The notes: generated by a model not told the origin, from the sequence alone. Positions 1 through 13,965 are shown, counted from the first letter of the stretch. The stretch is 64,000 bases of DNA from Lichenostomus cassidix (GCA_008360975.2 CM039180.1:16211122-16275121), one strand, 5' to 3'. Program-made: numbers and translations.

Positions 1-2413
1 GTAGAACTGGCCTTGCTTGTTTTCATGAGCTACATCACCCTGAACTGATGAATCAAAGTAAACCCATATTTTGGGTTAATTTAATGAAAAGCAGTGTGTA
101 GAATAAGTGCCCTATTTCTATTTTTTTAAATTGCTTTTTAACATAGACCTGGTAAGCAGGTATGCTTTAACACGCACTGGTACGCTTCTTTAGAAGCATT
201 CAGTTCTTCATGTCTTTGAAGTGTCTCTGAGTATAAATGTTTTATTTTTTACAAAGACAAATTATTTAAACCTGAACTCATGTTTGCATGTGAGGTAAAG
301 AGATGGAGTTACTTTCCTGTAAGGTTAACTTACACTGGAATACAGAAGAAGCAAATGTCACTAATTTTCATGAACAGCCAGAGGGGTCAGGTTCTGTTCT
401 TTTTGCTACCTGAATAAACCAGCTTTCTTTTTACTTACCAGCATCCATCAGTACTCTGAAGGTTCTATCTACCTACTTTGCCACATAATGAATTTATTTT
501 TTGGCAGTCATCCTCTTGCTTTTTACATAAGTCATTCTTTTTTATGTACTAGCAAATGCAAAAACTGTTACCTAACTGGGGTGACTGGGACAATACCATT
601 TTTAAGGGATTAAAAATTACGAAGTGATACAAAATAGGTTTAATGATGTTGGTTGTTTGGTATCTGACTTCAGACACCATGGTCATGCACTTCATTTTAC
701 CTCTATTTCTGGTTGAGAAAAGCAGAGAGGCAGCAGCTCAGCTGATCTCACTGCTGGTTTAGCATCAAACATTTTGTTCACACTTCCGCTAAAAACACAA
801 CCTCTGAGATTATTCCAGACAACATTATCCCATTCCATCCACCCCCAGATCTAGGTCCTCAAAGGGAAAAGTGTCAGCTGTGACCATGGTTAAACCTATC
901 CCATCATTATTCCTTGTTCATGCTATAAACACGACCCAGAAATTTCCCACTGTTCTAGTACGCATCTCCGGCAGCCCTCAACATTTTAGGGGTTGAGTTT
1001 TAGGAGTCAAGCAGCTGTCTTCAGTTCCTTAAAGAAGTATGTGAAGTACACTGCCTAAAACATTTATTTAATATGTGAATTGTAAACAGTCCTAGCATCT
1101 ATCAGCATCATTCCACAGACAACTGTGAAAAACTCAGTCATGATGGCTTTTGCGTCATTGCAACTGAAAGTGGAGCCTAATTCTCCAGTCAGTGTGCAAT
1201 GAAAACCTTCCAGCAATCAATCCAGTTATGTTAGACTTCAGACAGGGGAAGCATAAGCCTAAAAGAGGTCAGTTTTCTGTCTAAAACCACTTAAGGATGG
1301 AAGTTGTCTTATTAGGATGTGAAAACCTTTATAGTGACTTAATTCAGAGTGCTGAATATTTTTTCCCTGTATATTTCCTAACACAGAAACCTAGAAAACT
1401 GAAAAATTGCTAATTGTTTATTTTTAAAATGTTTTGAGTCAGAATTTTTTCACTAATGGGTTCTGCAGCTTTGCCCTCAGTTTTGTATTAATTTTTTAGC
1501 AAAGTGCTGTGGTACTGGAATAAATTAAATTAAATATGTAATTTTTAAGCAAGAAATAGAAAATTGGAATGGGAAAGACTTTGATTATCGTCTAAAAAGG
1601 TTGAGTTACTGTAGCTTTGTTTTCATTAGGAATTAGGGAAAAATAGCCAAATGCTATACATAGTTCTCAGAAAACTCAGGGTTTTTTCTATACAAAAACA
1701 TTCTGTGAGTTCGAAATATACTATTCAGAAATTCAAGACAATAGACCATCAAGTATTGCCTCTAAGACTGAAGGTAAAATAGTATATAGTTAAGAGAATA
1801 TTCATACTGTTTTTCATCTGAAACTATTGTTATGACACCATTTGGAGGTATCATAAAAACTTTCTGAGCAGTTGTCATAAAGGCTAGAATCAGTATGGAT
1901 TTGATATTTTATAACGTTTTAGATCTGTGTATTTATACACACAGATGTGTTCTTTTAATGTAGTACAAATGAGGGGTTTTTAAACAACTTCTAATGATTT
2001 TGTTTACTTATTTAAAAATGGAACTGGTTTTAAGACTGCCATTTCATGTTTACTCTACCAACGACAGCAGTGTTGCAGGTTGTGCTTTTAAAGTGGCAAG
2101 TTTCAATAATGCACTTTTATCATCCAGCAAATGGTCTGTAATTCTGTTGAAAATCAAGATCTTTTTAATTCCCCTAAAGTGATTTATTTTGTTCAACCAT
2201 TTTACTGGACAGCACTAAGTACTGCATATAGGTAAATTTATTTCCAAAAAGGCAAAGAAAGCTCCTGTTCTTCTACTTGGGTGGTTGTAGACATTTACTG
2301 GCTTTTGCTAAACTGCTGAAGTGTTCTCTTTTTGGAGATTTATTTCTTTCAAGATTTTCCTGTATATGTAATGGTGCATTCAGCCTAATTCTCTCCATTT
2401 TTGGGTTGTTGGG
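1..2413. other. AT-rich DNA, no gene seen
   Basis: No coding frame above about 60 codons is convincing and no repeat family was recognised. A small inverted repeat, ATCTGTGT (8-nt loop) ACACAGAT, lies at 1923-1946. Confidence 0.7.
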
Positions 2414-2950
2414 TGTATTAGTTTGAAAACAAACCAGTGGGAGATCACAAGTCAGGATTACAATTTAACAGGAAAATTAAAAATGAATGCAATGATACAA
2501 GAAAAAGCACTGACGGAGTCAGATACAACCTGAGACCCTGTTAGTTAGGGTGGTGGTAGCAGTCCAAGTGAGGTAGTTGGGTTGAAGCAGTGATCCTGTG
2601 GAAGGTCTGGTCTCCCCCTGAAGGTCCAGTGGTAGCTCTTGTCCTCTAACAACCCAGCAGACAGGGCTGACTTAGGCAGTTCCAAGGCCAGGTTATATCC
2701 AGGTGGGAATGCTTGGCTCCTCCCTCCTGGGTGGAGCATCTCGCAATAGGATAATTCCATGAGTCATGTGGTGAGTCCTTGATGGCCCATTGTCTGTTGT
2801 CAGGGGTGAGCAGGAGATAACAACCAGTGCCCCGCCTGCTTTCACAGTTTGTGGAGGTGGTAACAGAATAAATACATCTATATTGCAACTAGGATATTGG
2901 GAACAATGAACAGGGAGAAATTCTGCTAATTGCCATCTCCAACTACCTTG
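2414..2950 (-). mobile_element. Avian endogenous-retrovirus LTR, probably solo
   Basis: The segment from GTATTAGTTTGAAAACAAACC to about GCCATCTCCAACTACCTTGC matches, from memory, a common avian ERV LTR seen here in reverse. It includes the stretches around AGGTCTGGTCTCCCCCTG, CCTCCCTCCTGGGTGGAGCATCTC and the segment around AACAGAATAAATACATCT. The copy shows deletions relative to what I recall. No internal retroviral genes adjoin it, so it is probably a solo LTR. The boundaries are approximate, I did not find a target-site duplication, and the family name is uncertain. Short minus-strand frames inside it are repeat-derived. Confidence 0.6.
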
Positions 2951-5900
2951 CAGGGCCAATGGTGTGAGAAAATATATAATTAACATCCGCATTAGTTTAC
3001 TTATTAGCTGAGCTGGTAAGCAAATGGAACTCTGAATTCAACAGGTAAGTCAACTATGCTACTATCTTTTCTGTTAATTTTACCTTCTCTTGTTGAGTGT
3101 ACACATTTTTAAATCACTCCCTGTCTTGGTCAGTATTTTTCACACACTCTCAAGTATTATGCCTACTAGTTTTAGCAGGGAATTACAGATATGGTTGGAA
3201 GTCATAAAAGAAACCTTCTTTGGTGTTCAGGCCAATAAATAAATTAGAAGAAGGGCTTTAAACTCTGTATGATAAAATGAACTGAAAGTAGGGCAGAGAA
3301 AGAACAACCTTTGTAACGAACCTAGCCTAGGGCTAAAAGTTCATTGTGTATTTCAGAACATGGTGCAACAACGGTATGAAGAGTTAGTGACTGAGGTTTT
3401 TCACTGCCTCAGGACACCAGTGATTCAGCTGCATATAATGATAGGGAATGCTAAGAATGGACTAAATAAATCCCGTGTCCATAACTTGTAATTTCTTAGT
3501 GGAGCTCTGGGCAGGATGAAAGGCCTGACAAGGGTTCATGGCCAGCAGGATGCAGTATAGATCTGGTTGCTGTACTTACTTCTTCACTGGGGAACACAAA
3601 ATGTATTTTATCAGTGTGATTATATAAAAAGATGAAATAAAACCACAAGAGAAATAAGGCATGAATTGATGGCATATAAAATATTTACTGGTGGACTAAG
3701 AAAAGCACCCAATTTGCAAATAGTAGCACATGCTCTCCTGAAAATCAGAGGTGTTTAAATCCAGCTGCCAGTTGAGAACCCTCATACTTCAGGGTTCTGC
3801 TCATTTCTGAAGTATATTTCAAGATGTCCCATCAGATCCTTCTTTCTGATCTATATGTTTTACTTGTGAAACCATGGCAAACAACATTTATGTGTCTACA
3901 TAAAAAAAATCTGAAAAACAATGAAATGGTTAATTTTTATTTATATGCTTACAATTTTCAACAAAACGAAAATGTTTGCACTTCTTGATTAGGACTATAT
4001 TTTTAATCTGTATTATTTGATTAGGATTTTACTAGGACGTGGTTTTCCATCCTTTTCCTGGTTTTTTAAATTTCTCTGCTCTTGGTTTTCTACATCTTTC
4101 TTGAACATCTCCAACTATTAAATAATTGTATTAAAAAGGTTGTTACTAGGTTAAACTAAAGGAATGTTTAACATGTAAATGCTGCTTTGAACAATTGATA
4201 TCTGAACTATAATATTTTGAATTGTGAGTGCATGGCATTTCCTCTTTCACTAATGTGATCTCTGTAGAAAAATATCAGCCACTTGGAAACAGGGGTTCCA
4301 TGTATATAATTCACAGTAGTGACTGTGTTAATGCTGTTCATGGTGATTTTTGCTTAGAGGCTGAGTGAAATAGCCTGCAAAAGTGTATGGTTATAATTTA
4401 GTTACAGATCTGAAAAACATAAACTGCTCTCCCTGCCCAGTGCCCTAGTAGCAAAATTTCCCCATGATTAAGATGTTCATTGAAAATGAAAAGAATCCTT
4501 CTGGTTCCATTATTATAAAGAACTGATTTATTTAAATGGAGACGCTGTTTATTCCTCTTCCTATTCCAGTAATTCTCAGTTTCCTCAACATGAAAACCAT
4601 AGCACCATCTCATCTAGAAATGTAAAATTCAGTCATATGAAGTACTCTTTCTAACCTGCTGCTACACTTTTGCACAAAGGTCTTTTTAAAATAGGTTCCT
4701 TGGGGCAGTTGGCACTGGTCAGGGAATCTCCTTAGGATAGCCTGGTAAACTAAAGAATTCAGCTGACATGGCGGAAAGCTATTAACCTGGGAGAAAAATC
4801 TTTTTTATATCTTTAAATTTCAAAATGTAGTGACTCCTGATAAGAAACGCTCTACTTTGAATATCAGTTAACTCCATAAGGAGGTGGAAGAAAAGTTCTT
4901 ACATTCTATGGTATAACTAAGCTCACACAACTACTGGTGTAAGAACTACCAATACTCCTGGTAAATGGGTGAGAATGAGGCATGGAGATGAAAGATGCTG
5001 GGACACAGGTGAGCACTGCACAGCAGTGCCTCTGTGCACTCGTGTGCCCTCCTCTAAACCTTCCCCCGAGCCTCCAACCTGTCTGCTCAGCTGTATGGGT
5101 CTCATAGTTGTATTCCTTGAAATGTAAATTTGGTAATTTATATTTGAATTTATGTACTTGCATGGCTGTATTTGATCCAAATAACACACGGTTAATGTAT
5201 ACCCTCCAATTGCATTCATTCTCTTCTTCTGGTTTGAAGAAACTTCTTCAACCTAAAACTTCTCCAAACCATGGCCTTGTAAAGTGGACTTCATGGAAGA
5301 GGGATGAGCTATTTGACTTCTACTGGGGTAAAAATGTCCCTGTGCAAAACAGGGTTTCAGAGTCTGTGGGGCAGAGAAGATGCAGACGAAAGACAGATTC
5401 TGTCCTTGCTCACAGCAATGGCTATCCAGGCTTATGGCATGTAGGATGTGCAGCCATATCCCTGAATATCCTAACACTGAAGGTCCTGCATATTTTCCTA
5501 TGGTTACATCTAGGTACCAACTGGCTCTAACCTGTCTAAGAGAAGGACTTTTCTTGGGTTTGCTATGGTGGTATGTGGCCTGGAGCAGGCTCCAGAGCCT
5601 GAAAAGCTGGGTAAATACTTACCTGCTATGTAGTTTATACTAAGGTCTGGCTTCTGAGACTGTTAATTGTACAATGTTTAAAGTCATTTAGGTTACGGCC
5701 TTGTGAGCTGTTCAGTAATTAAAATGCAGGAAGTATCCTAGATCAACTCTGAAAACAAGATTTTTCCTCTGTCACTTTGGTACTTCCAAGTAGAGTTTCT
5801 CTCAAGTTTTTAATAAAAAGTCTTCCTATTTCCAGTTAACATAATACTCTGATTTTCTTTTCTAACTTTACACTGATCCTGAGTTAATGCATATTTAGTT

Positions 5901-8900
5901 TTGAGTTAAATTAGCCATACTCATATCTTGGATGGTAATTCTTAAATGGCTGGTGGCATTTCATTACAATGTTGCTTTATTGATCAGATGAAAAATATCA
6001 TCAATAGAAGTTATGCTTACAAGTGCTAATTTCCTTATTACTGTCCATAAAGAGTACAAATATAAATCACAGAAAGCAAAGCGCGAAAAGTAAATTTTAA
6101 AAATGTTTTAATAATGTGTTGAATTGAGAAGCCCCTTATAGATGTTTCTAAAATAATGATGAAAAGACAAAAAACTGGGAGGGGAAATATTTTCATTATG
6201 CTCAAAAGGAGACAAGGATTTGTGTGTTTACATTTACAAGATATAGTATTTATTAAATACTGAGTTTAATGCTAAACAGTTTACCAACCTTCTTCGTTAT
6301 CTTAATTTCTCAGCAAGATATTAATGTTTTGATTCATGTTTGTTGTTTTTTGAACTGAGTCAACACAGCAGGGAGCACTTTAAGAGGGAATGGCTTGCCT
6401 CCTCCTAAGCTGCTGTGTTAAGTAGGAAGTGTTGGTTGCCTTTCTGCACATACTACTTCCAGTAACCATCCCTCCCCAAGTTTCAGAAATGGTGAGTCAC
6501 TGCTGCTTGGAACAGCAGTCCAAAGGGGGCTACCTTTTCCTGAGGTAGGCTGGGGAAATGCCACTGCTGCCAGGAATTCATCCTCTTTCAGTGGGCTCAT
6601 TTTTTAGCAGTTTTGCAACATTTCTCTGCTAAGACCAGAAAGGCACAGTAGTTATTTTGTGCCTCATTTACCTCCAATATCTCCTAATTGTTGCTGGAGG
6701 GTTCTAAAATAGATACATGGCAATAAAGGAATGCACATAACTTTTTTGTGTTTCTAATGTGGTAATAATAATATATTTAGTATTTATTGCATTTATGGCT
6801 GGTAATGGATAACTCAATTATTTCAGACTTCATTTATTAGGACATCATTCAGATGGGTAACTCAAACAGCTCATAACTTAAAAGATTAGATTATGACAAA
6901 TAACAGATAAAGCTAAAAGAAAAGAGAGTGGATAACAAAGATAATTAGAGGGTTTAGCACAAACAAGTATAGTGAAATACTTGGTTGTTAAGATTTTATT
7001 ACTCAATTTCTGCCACTGTGTGTGCCAGCAGGAGAAAGTGGGGAGTGGAGGAGATGCTGGTATCATAGACTCTGACTAGGAATTCTTTACATGTGGAGCA
7101 ATTTGATTTTTCTACTTAGTGTGACTGGCAGCCAAAACATAGAGGCTGGCCTTGCAGGAAGATGATATGATAGGGAAAGTACAATTAATTTTGGGAGAGC
7201 TTTGCAATTTAGGGCAGGAAGTACTGTGTTCAAAAGGTAGAAGTGAGATCCAGTGAAGGTAAAGAACATTTAAAAAATTACATAGTAGTACATGCTAATA
7301 TGGAAAATTATTTTACCAGCATTTTAAAATGATTAAAATAGGAGTAGTCTGAGAGTATGTTAAGCATTTGAGGCATCAAGGTCAGTAGGAGATTGATGAG
7401 TAAGTATTACATGATAATTCTTACTAAATAAAACTTAAAAATAAAAATAGAGAGAAGTTATAAGACTTAAACAGTTAGGATTCTTTCCCACAGAAAGCAA
7501 TGGGTCACTTAAGTAGTATTTTACTCCATAGCTAATTAATAGCCTACATGAAATTTTTGTAGTTAATTGTCTGCTCGTTAATATTCCACAAAGGAGAATG
7601 CTTGGTTTCAGTACACAAACTCCTGCAAAGAAAGATTCCAGTTTGATTATAATGAACACTAAAGCAAGAAAGAAAAATCATTGTTAATTCTATTTAACAC
7701 CACGTTAATTCCCTATCTTCCTACAAAGAGACATGTCATGAGATATGCTGGGGTTTATTGTAATTGGTTGCAGCAATATTGTTTTTATACTGCTACACGA
7801 AGTTTCCCTTTATGCTTTTGGATCAAACTTCTAAAAATGGTATTTTAAGTATTTTTAAAGGTTCTCTTCCTTCAAAGAAGATTTTAGTATTTGTATTTGT
7901 ATCTTACAGATTAAGAAACAGAAAACATAACCACTATGCCACTAACTAAAATAAAATTTTCATTTAAACTAAAAAGGCAAAATGGGCTTTACTAATATTT
8001 TTGTACAGTTAAATCTTGCTTAAAAATTAGATTAGGATATTCACTTTAAGAGTAGATAAGAGATCCGTGCTGGACCATTTCCAAAACTTGTATTCAGACT
8101 AGTTGCTACTGGAATCCTCTGGGTTGTTTTAAGGAGAATACTCTCAAGGTAGCTTGAAAATAAGTAAGTACAGAACTGGCACAGAATCAAAACTGAAAGG
8201 ATTAATTTTTCTGAGAAATTTCCTGTTCTTAATTATTTCTACCTTCCCCTATTTGATTTAAGATTCCAATGACTATCTTATCTTGTAAGGTTTGTATATC
8301 ATGTACAGGCATTATTTTAATGCCTATTCAGTTATATATCTTACCTCTTGGTTGGCAATTAAATAAACAAGAAGGGCATCTTCCAAATGATAAACTACTA
8401 CATTCATGCCTAGAGTACATGAAATTTACTAATAAATCAGAACGGTTATCTTTCAACTCTGTTTCCTGTGATTTGTTTTTCAAGTTTCTGTAATATATGA
8501 AGTCTGCACAAACATTCTATACATAAGAGGAAAAAAAAAGAAAAGGCCTGTAGGATTTTGTGTCTTTCCTTACTAAACTGTCTTCCAAGCCATTAAAAAC
8601 TTGGCACCAATGTAAAAATACATAAAATCAAGAAAATATTGGAGTATGTTGGGTAATCATTAAATACAGTTGGATGAATCTATTTACTGGCAATACAAAT
8701 GTAGTCTGTAAAAATAGTCCTTTATAAGATTTTAGATTTTTTTCTAATGGCATGGGGGCTAATTTATTCATGTAGTCATCACTTTTTATTATTGAAAGGG
8801 ATTTATGACTCTATTTATTACTCGGAGATTAGTATTAATCTTCTCCCTAGTAAACTTTGCCTCTAAAAAATGCTGACATGAGATCAGTTTGTCCAATTTC

Positions 8901-10614
8901 CTCAGTGCACTACAACTCCTACTCTTGTTGGCTTTGGCTTAAGTAAAACTCAGTATGAAAGAGAGGTAATTTGACCCCAGTTTAAAAACTTGCTGTGTCT
9001 CAGTCATTGATCTGGCAAGACCAGATCCCTCCGAATGCAGACTACACTGAACTCTCATTAAAATATTTCAACCATAGGGTATATTCAGCAGCAAAACTCA
9101 ATGCAACTCAATAGCAATGTAAGGTTTCCAACTTCCTTGACTCACCAAGATTGCTGGGATATCAGTAAGTGTGCAGTCTATCTCATGCTTTTAACTTGAA
9201 AATATGAAAGAAAACAAGTTCTTGAAGATGAACTCCTTGACTGAAAATGTTCTACAGTAAATATACCCCATTTACTTTCTGATGATGCACAGATATTGTC
9301 TACAAGTTTTCTGACCAGATTCCATTGGAATATTCGAGTTAAATTATTTTTCCTAGCTTTTATTGAAAAATAATTGCCTGCAAGCCTGTATGTAGGAAGT
9401 ACTCCTCCCCTCCCTTCTCCTCTAGAGTAGGCTAGATTTGTAGGAAGGTTAATGAAACAAACCAAACTTACCTACTGGTCATGATTACCATGTATTTATA
9501 CTTACAGGAAAAAATATTAGAGTATGGGATGAAGAATTAATTAGAGAAGGCAGTTTCTGAGCACTTTCTAAATTAGTTTATTCTCTCTTTTTTAAGTTGA
9601 TCAAAATGATGAATTAATCTCATATAACTTCAAATACAAACATACAGCAGCAAATAATTTGATGTTGTACAAGTTACACAAGTATTCCAGAAACCTATGT
9701 TTGGAGTGAGTCCTGTAGATATAAAAAGAATACTTTGCATCTCCTATTCTTGGTATCTTCTTAGGATCATGGTTAATTCTTTAGTTACCATAATCTTTAT
9801 TTATAAAAGATAAGCTGTTTAAGCACTGATTCACACTAAGAAGTTATGTTTCCATCCTTTGTCATCTGGTGGTATTTAGTGCTGCTGAGAATTCTTACTA
9901 ACATGTTCTCAAATTGCCTGAGTTAGAGGAAATGCAATGTGGTAAAAACCATCTGGTGATACTGGAGGTATAAAGATATCTGCCATATATATGTTTTTTT
10001 TCTCAATAAGATATAACATATTCGATTTTTTAAAAGAAATAATGTTGATTTAATTATTTGATAAAAGGAGAAGACATAAAAGACATCCAAGATGTGACCA
10101 TGTAAAATTTTCCATGCTAAACAGTGGATCACTTCAGGAAAAATGATGTTTAAGTCTTTACAAGAAATTTTAATGTTATTTTTAAAAATATTTTTTCAGA
10201 AAAGAATTTTCAAAATAGGAAATTTTGAACTTGACATGTCTGCTGGAGTCTTTAATAATGGCAGGAAAATTCATCCTCTGCTCAAAGCAAGGAAAGGAAT
10301 TCAAGAGGGTAAAGAATAAAAGTTTATTCCTGAATGTTTGACACAGCAGATATATAAATGCATTCTCTGTTTCCTGTGGAAGTTTATTCTTTATTGCCTC
10401 CTGGGAAAAGGTTGGATATCATGAAAATTTTTACAGTATCTCCTAATGATGTTACCATAGCACATGTCTTCTTTCTCCTGCCCACAGTGAAGAGGCAAAT
10501 GTGAAAGGAAAGATGCTGGGATGGCTCTGGTTAAAGGAATAAGATGTAATTACTAGAGAGAGATGCTGTCCCTGAATTAAGGTGCAAATGAGATCATCTG
10601 CTGAAGTCAATAGA
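2951..10614. other. AT-rich DNA, no gene seen
   Basis: Only short, unrelated frames occur, the longest being 140 codons at 5108-5530 with overlapping frames on both strands and no recognisable motif. No transposon was recognised. No tRNA-like or clear exon-like structure was seen. Confidence 0.65.
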
Positions 10615-10690
10615 ATTTCTGTCTGTGAGACAGAAAGAGAGACAGAAAGAAATAGAAAAAAGAGAGTGAGAGAGAAAGACAGATTAAGTA
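10615..10690. repeat. Purine-rich (AGAGA/AGACAGAAA)n low-complexity tract
   Basis: GAGACAGAAAGAGAGACAGA and the following AGAGAGTGAGAGAGAAAGAC form a one-strand purine tract of about 70 bp. The 106- and 117-codon frames over it come from the low complexity. Confidence 0.8.
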
Positions 10691-13149
10691 GAATGGCAGT
10701 CACCACCCCTGTGGACCCAGCAGTGTCCTGTTGGTCCTCTTCTTTCTGTTTTCTCCCTAGTGAGAGCCCCACAAAACACAGAGCTCAACGGATTAATATA
10801 TTTCAGGTATGCAAGGGAATGCCCAGGCAGCTCCCCTGTGGGAAGGGATGTTTTGCACTACCTTTTGCAACACTGCATCTGTTGACACATTTGTGGCTCA
10901 TGTGCCAGTCCTCTGGTGGAAGGCCTCAGAAATGAGTCTGGGGGCACTTTGGGGTCTTTGATGGTTTATGGCACCTTCTAAGGCATGGCAGCTTCCTCTC
11001 AGGTCAGCGTAGTTGAGTCAGTTGTGCCCCATCAGGAGGGATGAACGTGAATGTCCTGAGTGAATGTAAACTTCATTAATTCTTCTGGAAGTTTGCATGA
11101 ATTAAAGTTGCAAGGTGAAGTCACAAGATGTAGTCATTTGGGATTTTTGTGTAAGTTTGTGGGGCTGGAAAATAGCATTTTTCAGTGTGTTGCAGTTTAG
11201 GCATCACTAGTACACACATTTCTGTTGCCTTACTGCCTTGCTCATTTACCTTTTACTTTCTTCTCTGCTCACTCATGCATATTGAATTGGAATTTGTTGA
11301 GTACATTTAACATGGGCTTAATTAGGTCAATCATTTCAGATACCCTGTCAGCACTTTTGCCAAGCACATGATGCTTAAAATAGTGTCAGGATGTTCATCT
11401 ACTAATGCTCCTATTTGGGTGTTGTGCTGTTTTAGAGTTTTTTAATTAAGATGTTTGTCAAGGTTGAGTTTTGTTATAGGAACTGATATAAAAGAAATAG
11501 ACTTAAGAAAATTTCAGTCGCTTGCCTATTTTTGTAATTTTTAAAGAGAGAAAATATTTTTTTATTAAAGTGTTTGTATTTGACCTGTCTAGGTACTTCA
11601 AACTATGAGATGTACTAGAAATATTTTTATATTTAAAAAATAATAATTTTAAAGATGAATGTGAAAGTAGGCCTGATTAAAAGCTACTGCATTTGTGTCT
11701 CTTTAATACTGATTGTCCTTATCTGTTGAATATGCTGCAAATTTTCTGTCTTTGAAAGTAAACTCAAAATTAGAAATACTGGCATTCTTCACAGCACCAG
11801 AAGCTCTCTGAATAGATTTGTTCATATAGTTCATTTATCAGCATGCAAATAGAAATAAGATCTTGATTGGTTGATTATGTGAAAAGGCTAAGATTCTGAA
11901 TACAAAATTATCTGTTCTTTTTTGAAAACTCTTTCTCTTAAGACAAATTTAACACATCAGAGGTATAGGGAGACATAATCCTAGGTTCTGATGTGATTCA
12001 GATAGACATTTGACCCATCACATCCTTTGTAAAGAATTACTACTTGCTGATATCAAAGACCTTTCAAAATAATTCTGTTAATCTTTATGTTTGTGCATGA
12101 AATACAATATTTGCACCAGTCTCACCATTGATTCCTACTGAAACAAGAAAACTATTGTGTCTAGGGCTCTATCTCTAAAATTGTGTCCTCTTTGACGTTT
12201 GTTTCAGAGGAGATCTATTTCTTTTTGAAGTAATGCTCAGTAAATTAGTTCTGGGAAATTGGTCAGCTTACCTTGCCACTACAAAGCCGTATCAAATACT
12301 GAAATGAATGTAATTAAATGCACATATAAAATAAGAGTACTGTATTTCCCAAAATTCAGAATACTAAACTAGTTCATGTTATCCAAAATAGTAATAACTG
12401 CCTTATGGTCACTCTAAATACTATTCCAGTATTTTTCTCTTAATTTATCTTGATTTAGACAATAAAAAAATCCATAATGTTCAATTTAAAGATACGTAAT
12501 TGTATATATCATAACCTAGTATTTGTATCCACTTAAATATTTTTATATATATAAATAAATACATATATACAAACTTACATACTTTCTTATGTATTTATTA
12601 TATATTTAATTATATGTACTTCTATATAAAATTATATATTACTTACATATAAGTTAAACATTGTTTTCAGACCAGATAATTGTTCTCGAGGAAGACTTTA
12701 GAAAGGCTTGAGTAAAATTGTATTACATATTTGAAAAGATGAGACTGAAACCCAGCTTTAATGAGAATGCAAATGTGAATTACTAAGGTTCAGTGAAGGT
12801 CATAGCAGATTAATCATCAATTTATGTCAGCAACTTCTCACAAGTAACAAATGAGTTTTAATAAAAACTGTTGTCTTAATGGATTAAACCACAAAGTCAT
12901 GATTGCTCTAGAACTTGACCAGCTGTCCTCATATACATGCAGCTGTATGTGTCTAACTTGTCTCTTTTATCTACAAATTTGAGAATAATCTACGTAGAGA
13001 TTGTTTAGAGGTTGTATTTTCTTAAATGAACCATTTAATGACTTTGTATGGCCTTCTAAAAAGAGTTTTAAAAGCGTGTTCTGGTTGTGCCCAATGTAGA
13101 ATTTTTTCCTGTGTCCCGTTCCGCTGTAAAAGGGGGACTCGGGAAGGAT
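10691..13149. other. AT-rich DNA flanking the small CpG island
   Basis: The 117-codon frame at 10582-10935 extends from the purine tract and has no known domain. The rest is AT-rich with a TA-repeat region near 12.6 kb. From 13.04 kb GC rises towards the CpG-rich segment. Confidence 0.6.
12530..12655. repeat. AT-rich (TATATA/ATAAATA) simple repeat region
   Basis: Nearly pure A/T, with ATTTTTATATATATAAATAA, ACATATATAC, TATTATATATTTAATTATAT and AAAATTATATATTACTTAC. This is ordinary low-complexity sequence. Confidence 0.85.
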
Positions 13150-13965
13150 TCTTTTAATGATTGCTCGGATAAAAAATAAAGGGCAAACGGGGCAATATTA
13201 TATCTGAGAACTGTTTATTGATAAAGAAGGGTAAGCGTTCCTGCCAAAGAGAGACAGGAAAAGGAACAAAGAGGGGAAGAAGAGAGAGAGAGAATAGCGG
13301 ACAGATGGTTCCCGCTGTACCCCGGGCGCAGTACGAGGGTTTGGCGGATGGTGTGCGCTGCGAGCTGCCAGGAGTCTGCGCGGCTCCCGGGGCGGCTGGG
13401 CGCGATTTCCAAACAGCAGCAGCTGCGTGTGCCTGCCCTGGGCGAGGAGCAGAGCAGGACTGGAGAAGCAGCTGCAGGCGGGCAGGGTCGGAGCACGGTG
13501 GCTGCAGGCGACTCCGGGCTGGGTGCAGGCAGCGGCCGTGGCTCCGTCGGGCAAACAGCGAGCACGAGGCTGTCGCGGCGACGGAGCTGCCCCGGGCTAG
13601 CAGCGAAGCAGAGCAGGACACGGGCAGACAGGGCAGACAGGAAAGGAGCGAATTGCAGGCAGGAAAATGCGAAGGGGGTGAGGGGGCAGAGCTGCCCCTC
13701 CAGGCGAGCCCCTGCTCCCTCCGAGAAACCCAAAGAAAATGGCCTTGGCTGTTGCTCAGTTAAGAGCTATTATGTGCCTGGCCCTCCTATAGCATTTTTT
13801 CCCGCGCGTTTTTTCCCCCGCGCGTTTTTCCCGCGCATCCGGGGATCTGCCCCACCAGCGACGGGAGGTCATTGCAGATCGGCAGCGGAAGCTTCCTCTC
13901 TCCTGATCGCTGCCCGGCGAAGCCTCTCGGGGGACAGAGCTCCCAGCATGTACACAGACCCTAAG
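13150..13965 (+). promoter_or_regulatory. CpG-rich segment: candidate alternative promoter and first exon
   Basis: About 800 bp of GC- and CpG-rich sequence stands in AT-rich surroundings. It contains three E2F-like motifs at 13795-13836, then an ATG at 13948 followed by five codons (Tyr-Thr-Asp-Pro-Lys) and a splice-donor-like AAG|GTAATT at 13965/13966. The plus-strand frame from 13348 runs to 13989 but looks compositional. If the donor joined TAFA5 exon 2, which is entered in phase 1, the ATG at 13948 would be out of frame. It would therefore serve as a non-coding leader, or belong to another transcript. Promoter status is inferred from composition and motifs only. Confidence 0.5.
13795..13836 (+). 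promoter_or_regulatory. Cluster of three E2F-like motifs (TTTCCCGCGC type)
   Basis: T-run plus C-run plus GCGCG units occur three times in a row: 13795-13808 (TTTTTTCCCGCGCG), 13809-13824 (with CCCCCGCGCG) and 13825-13836 (TTTTTCCCGCGC). The spacing is about 14-16 bp, so this also reads as a short imperfect tandem repeat. The E2F consensus is TTTSSCGC. The first and third units fit well and the second less so. Confidence 0.5.

Noticed and set aside
5108..5530. 140-codon plus-strand frame
   Set aside because: No recognisable domain, overlapped by frames on both strands, in AT-rich DNA without promoter or splice context. Treated as chance.
10761..10806. Possible mini-exon between a CTAG acceptor and a CAG|GTATGC donor
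   Set aside because: Only 46 bp, no homology and no neighbouring exon. Splice-like words of this quality are expected by chance.
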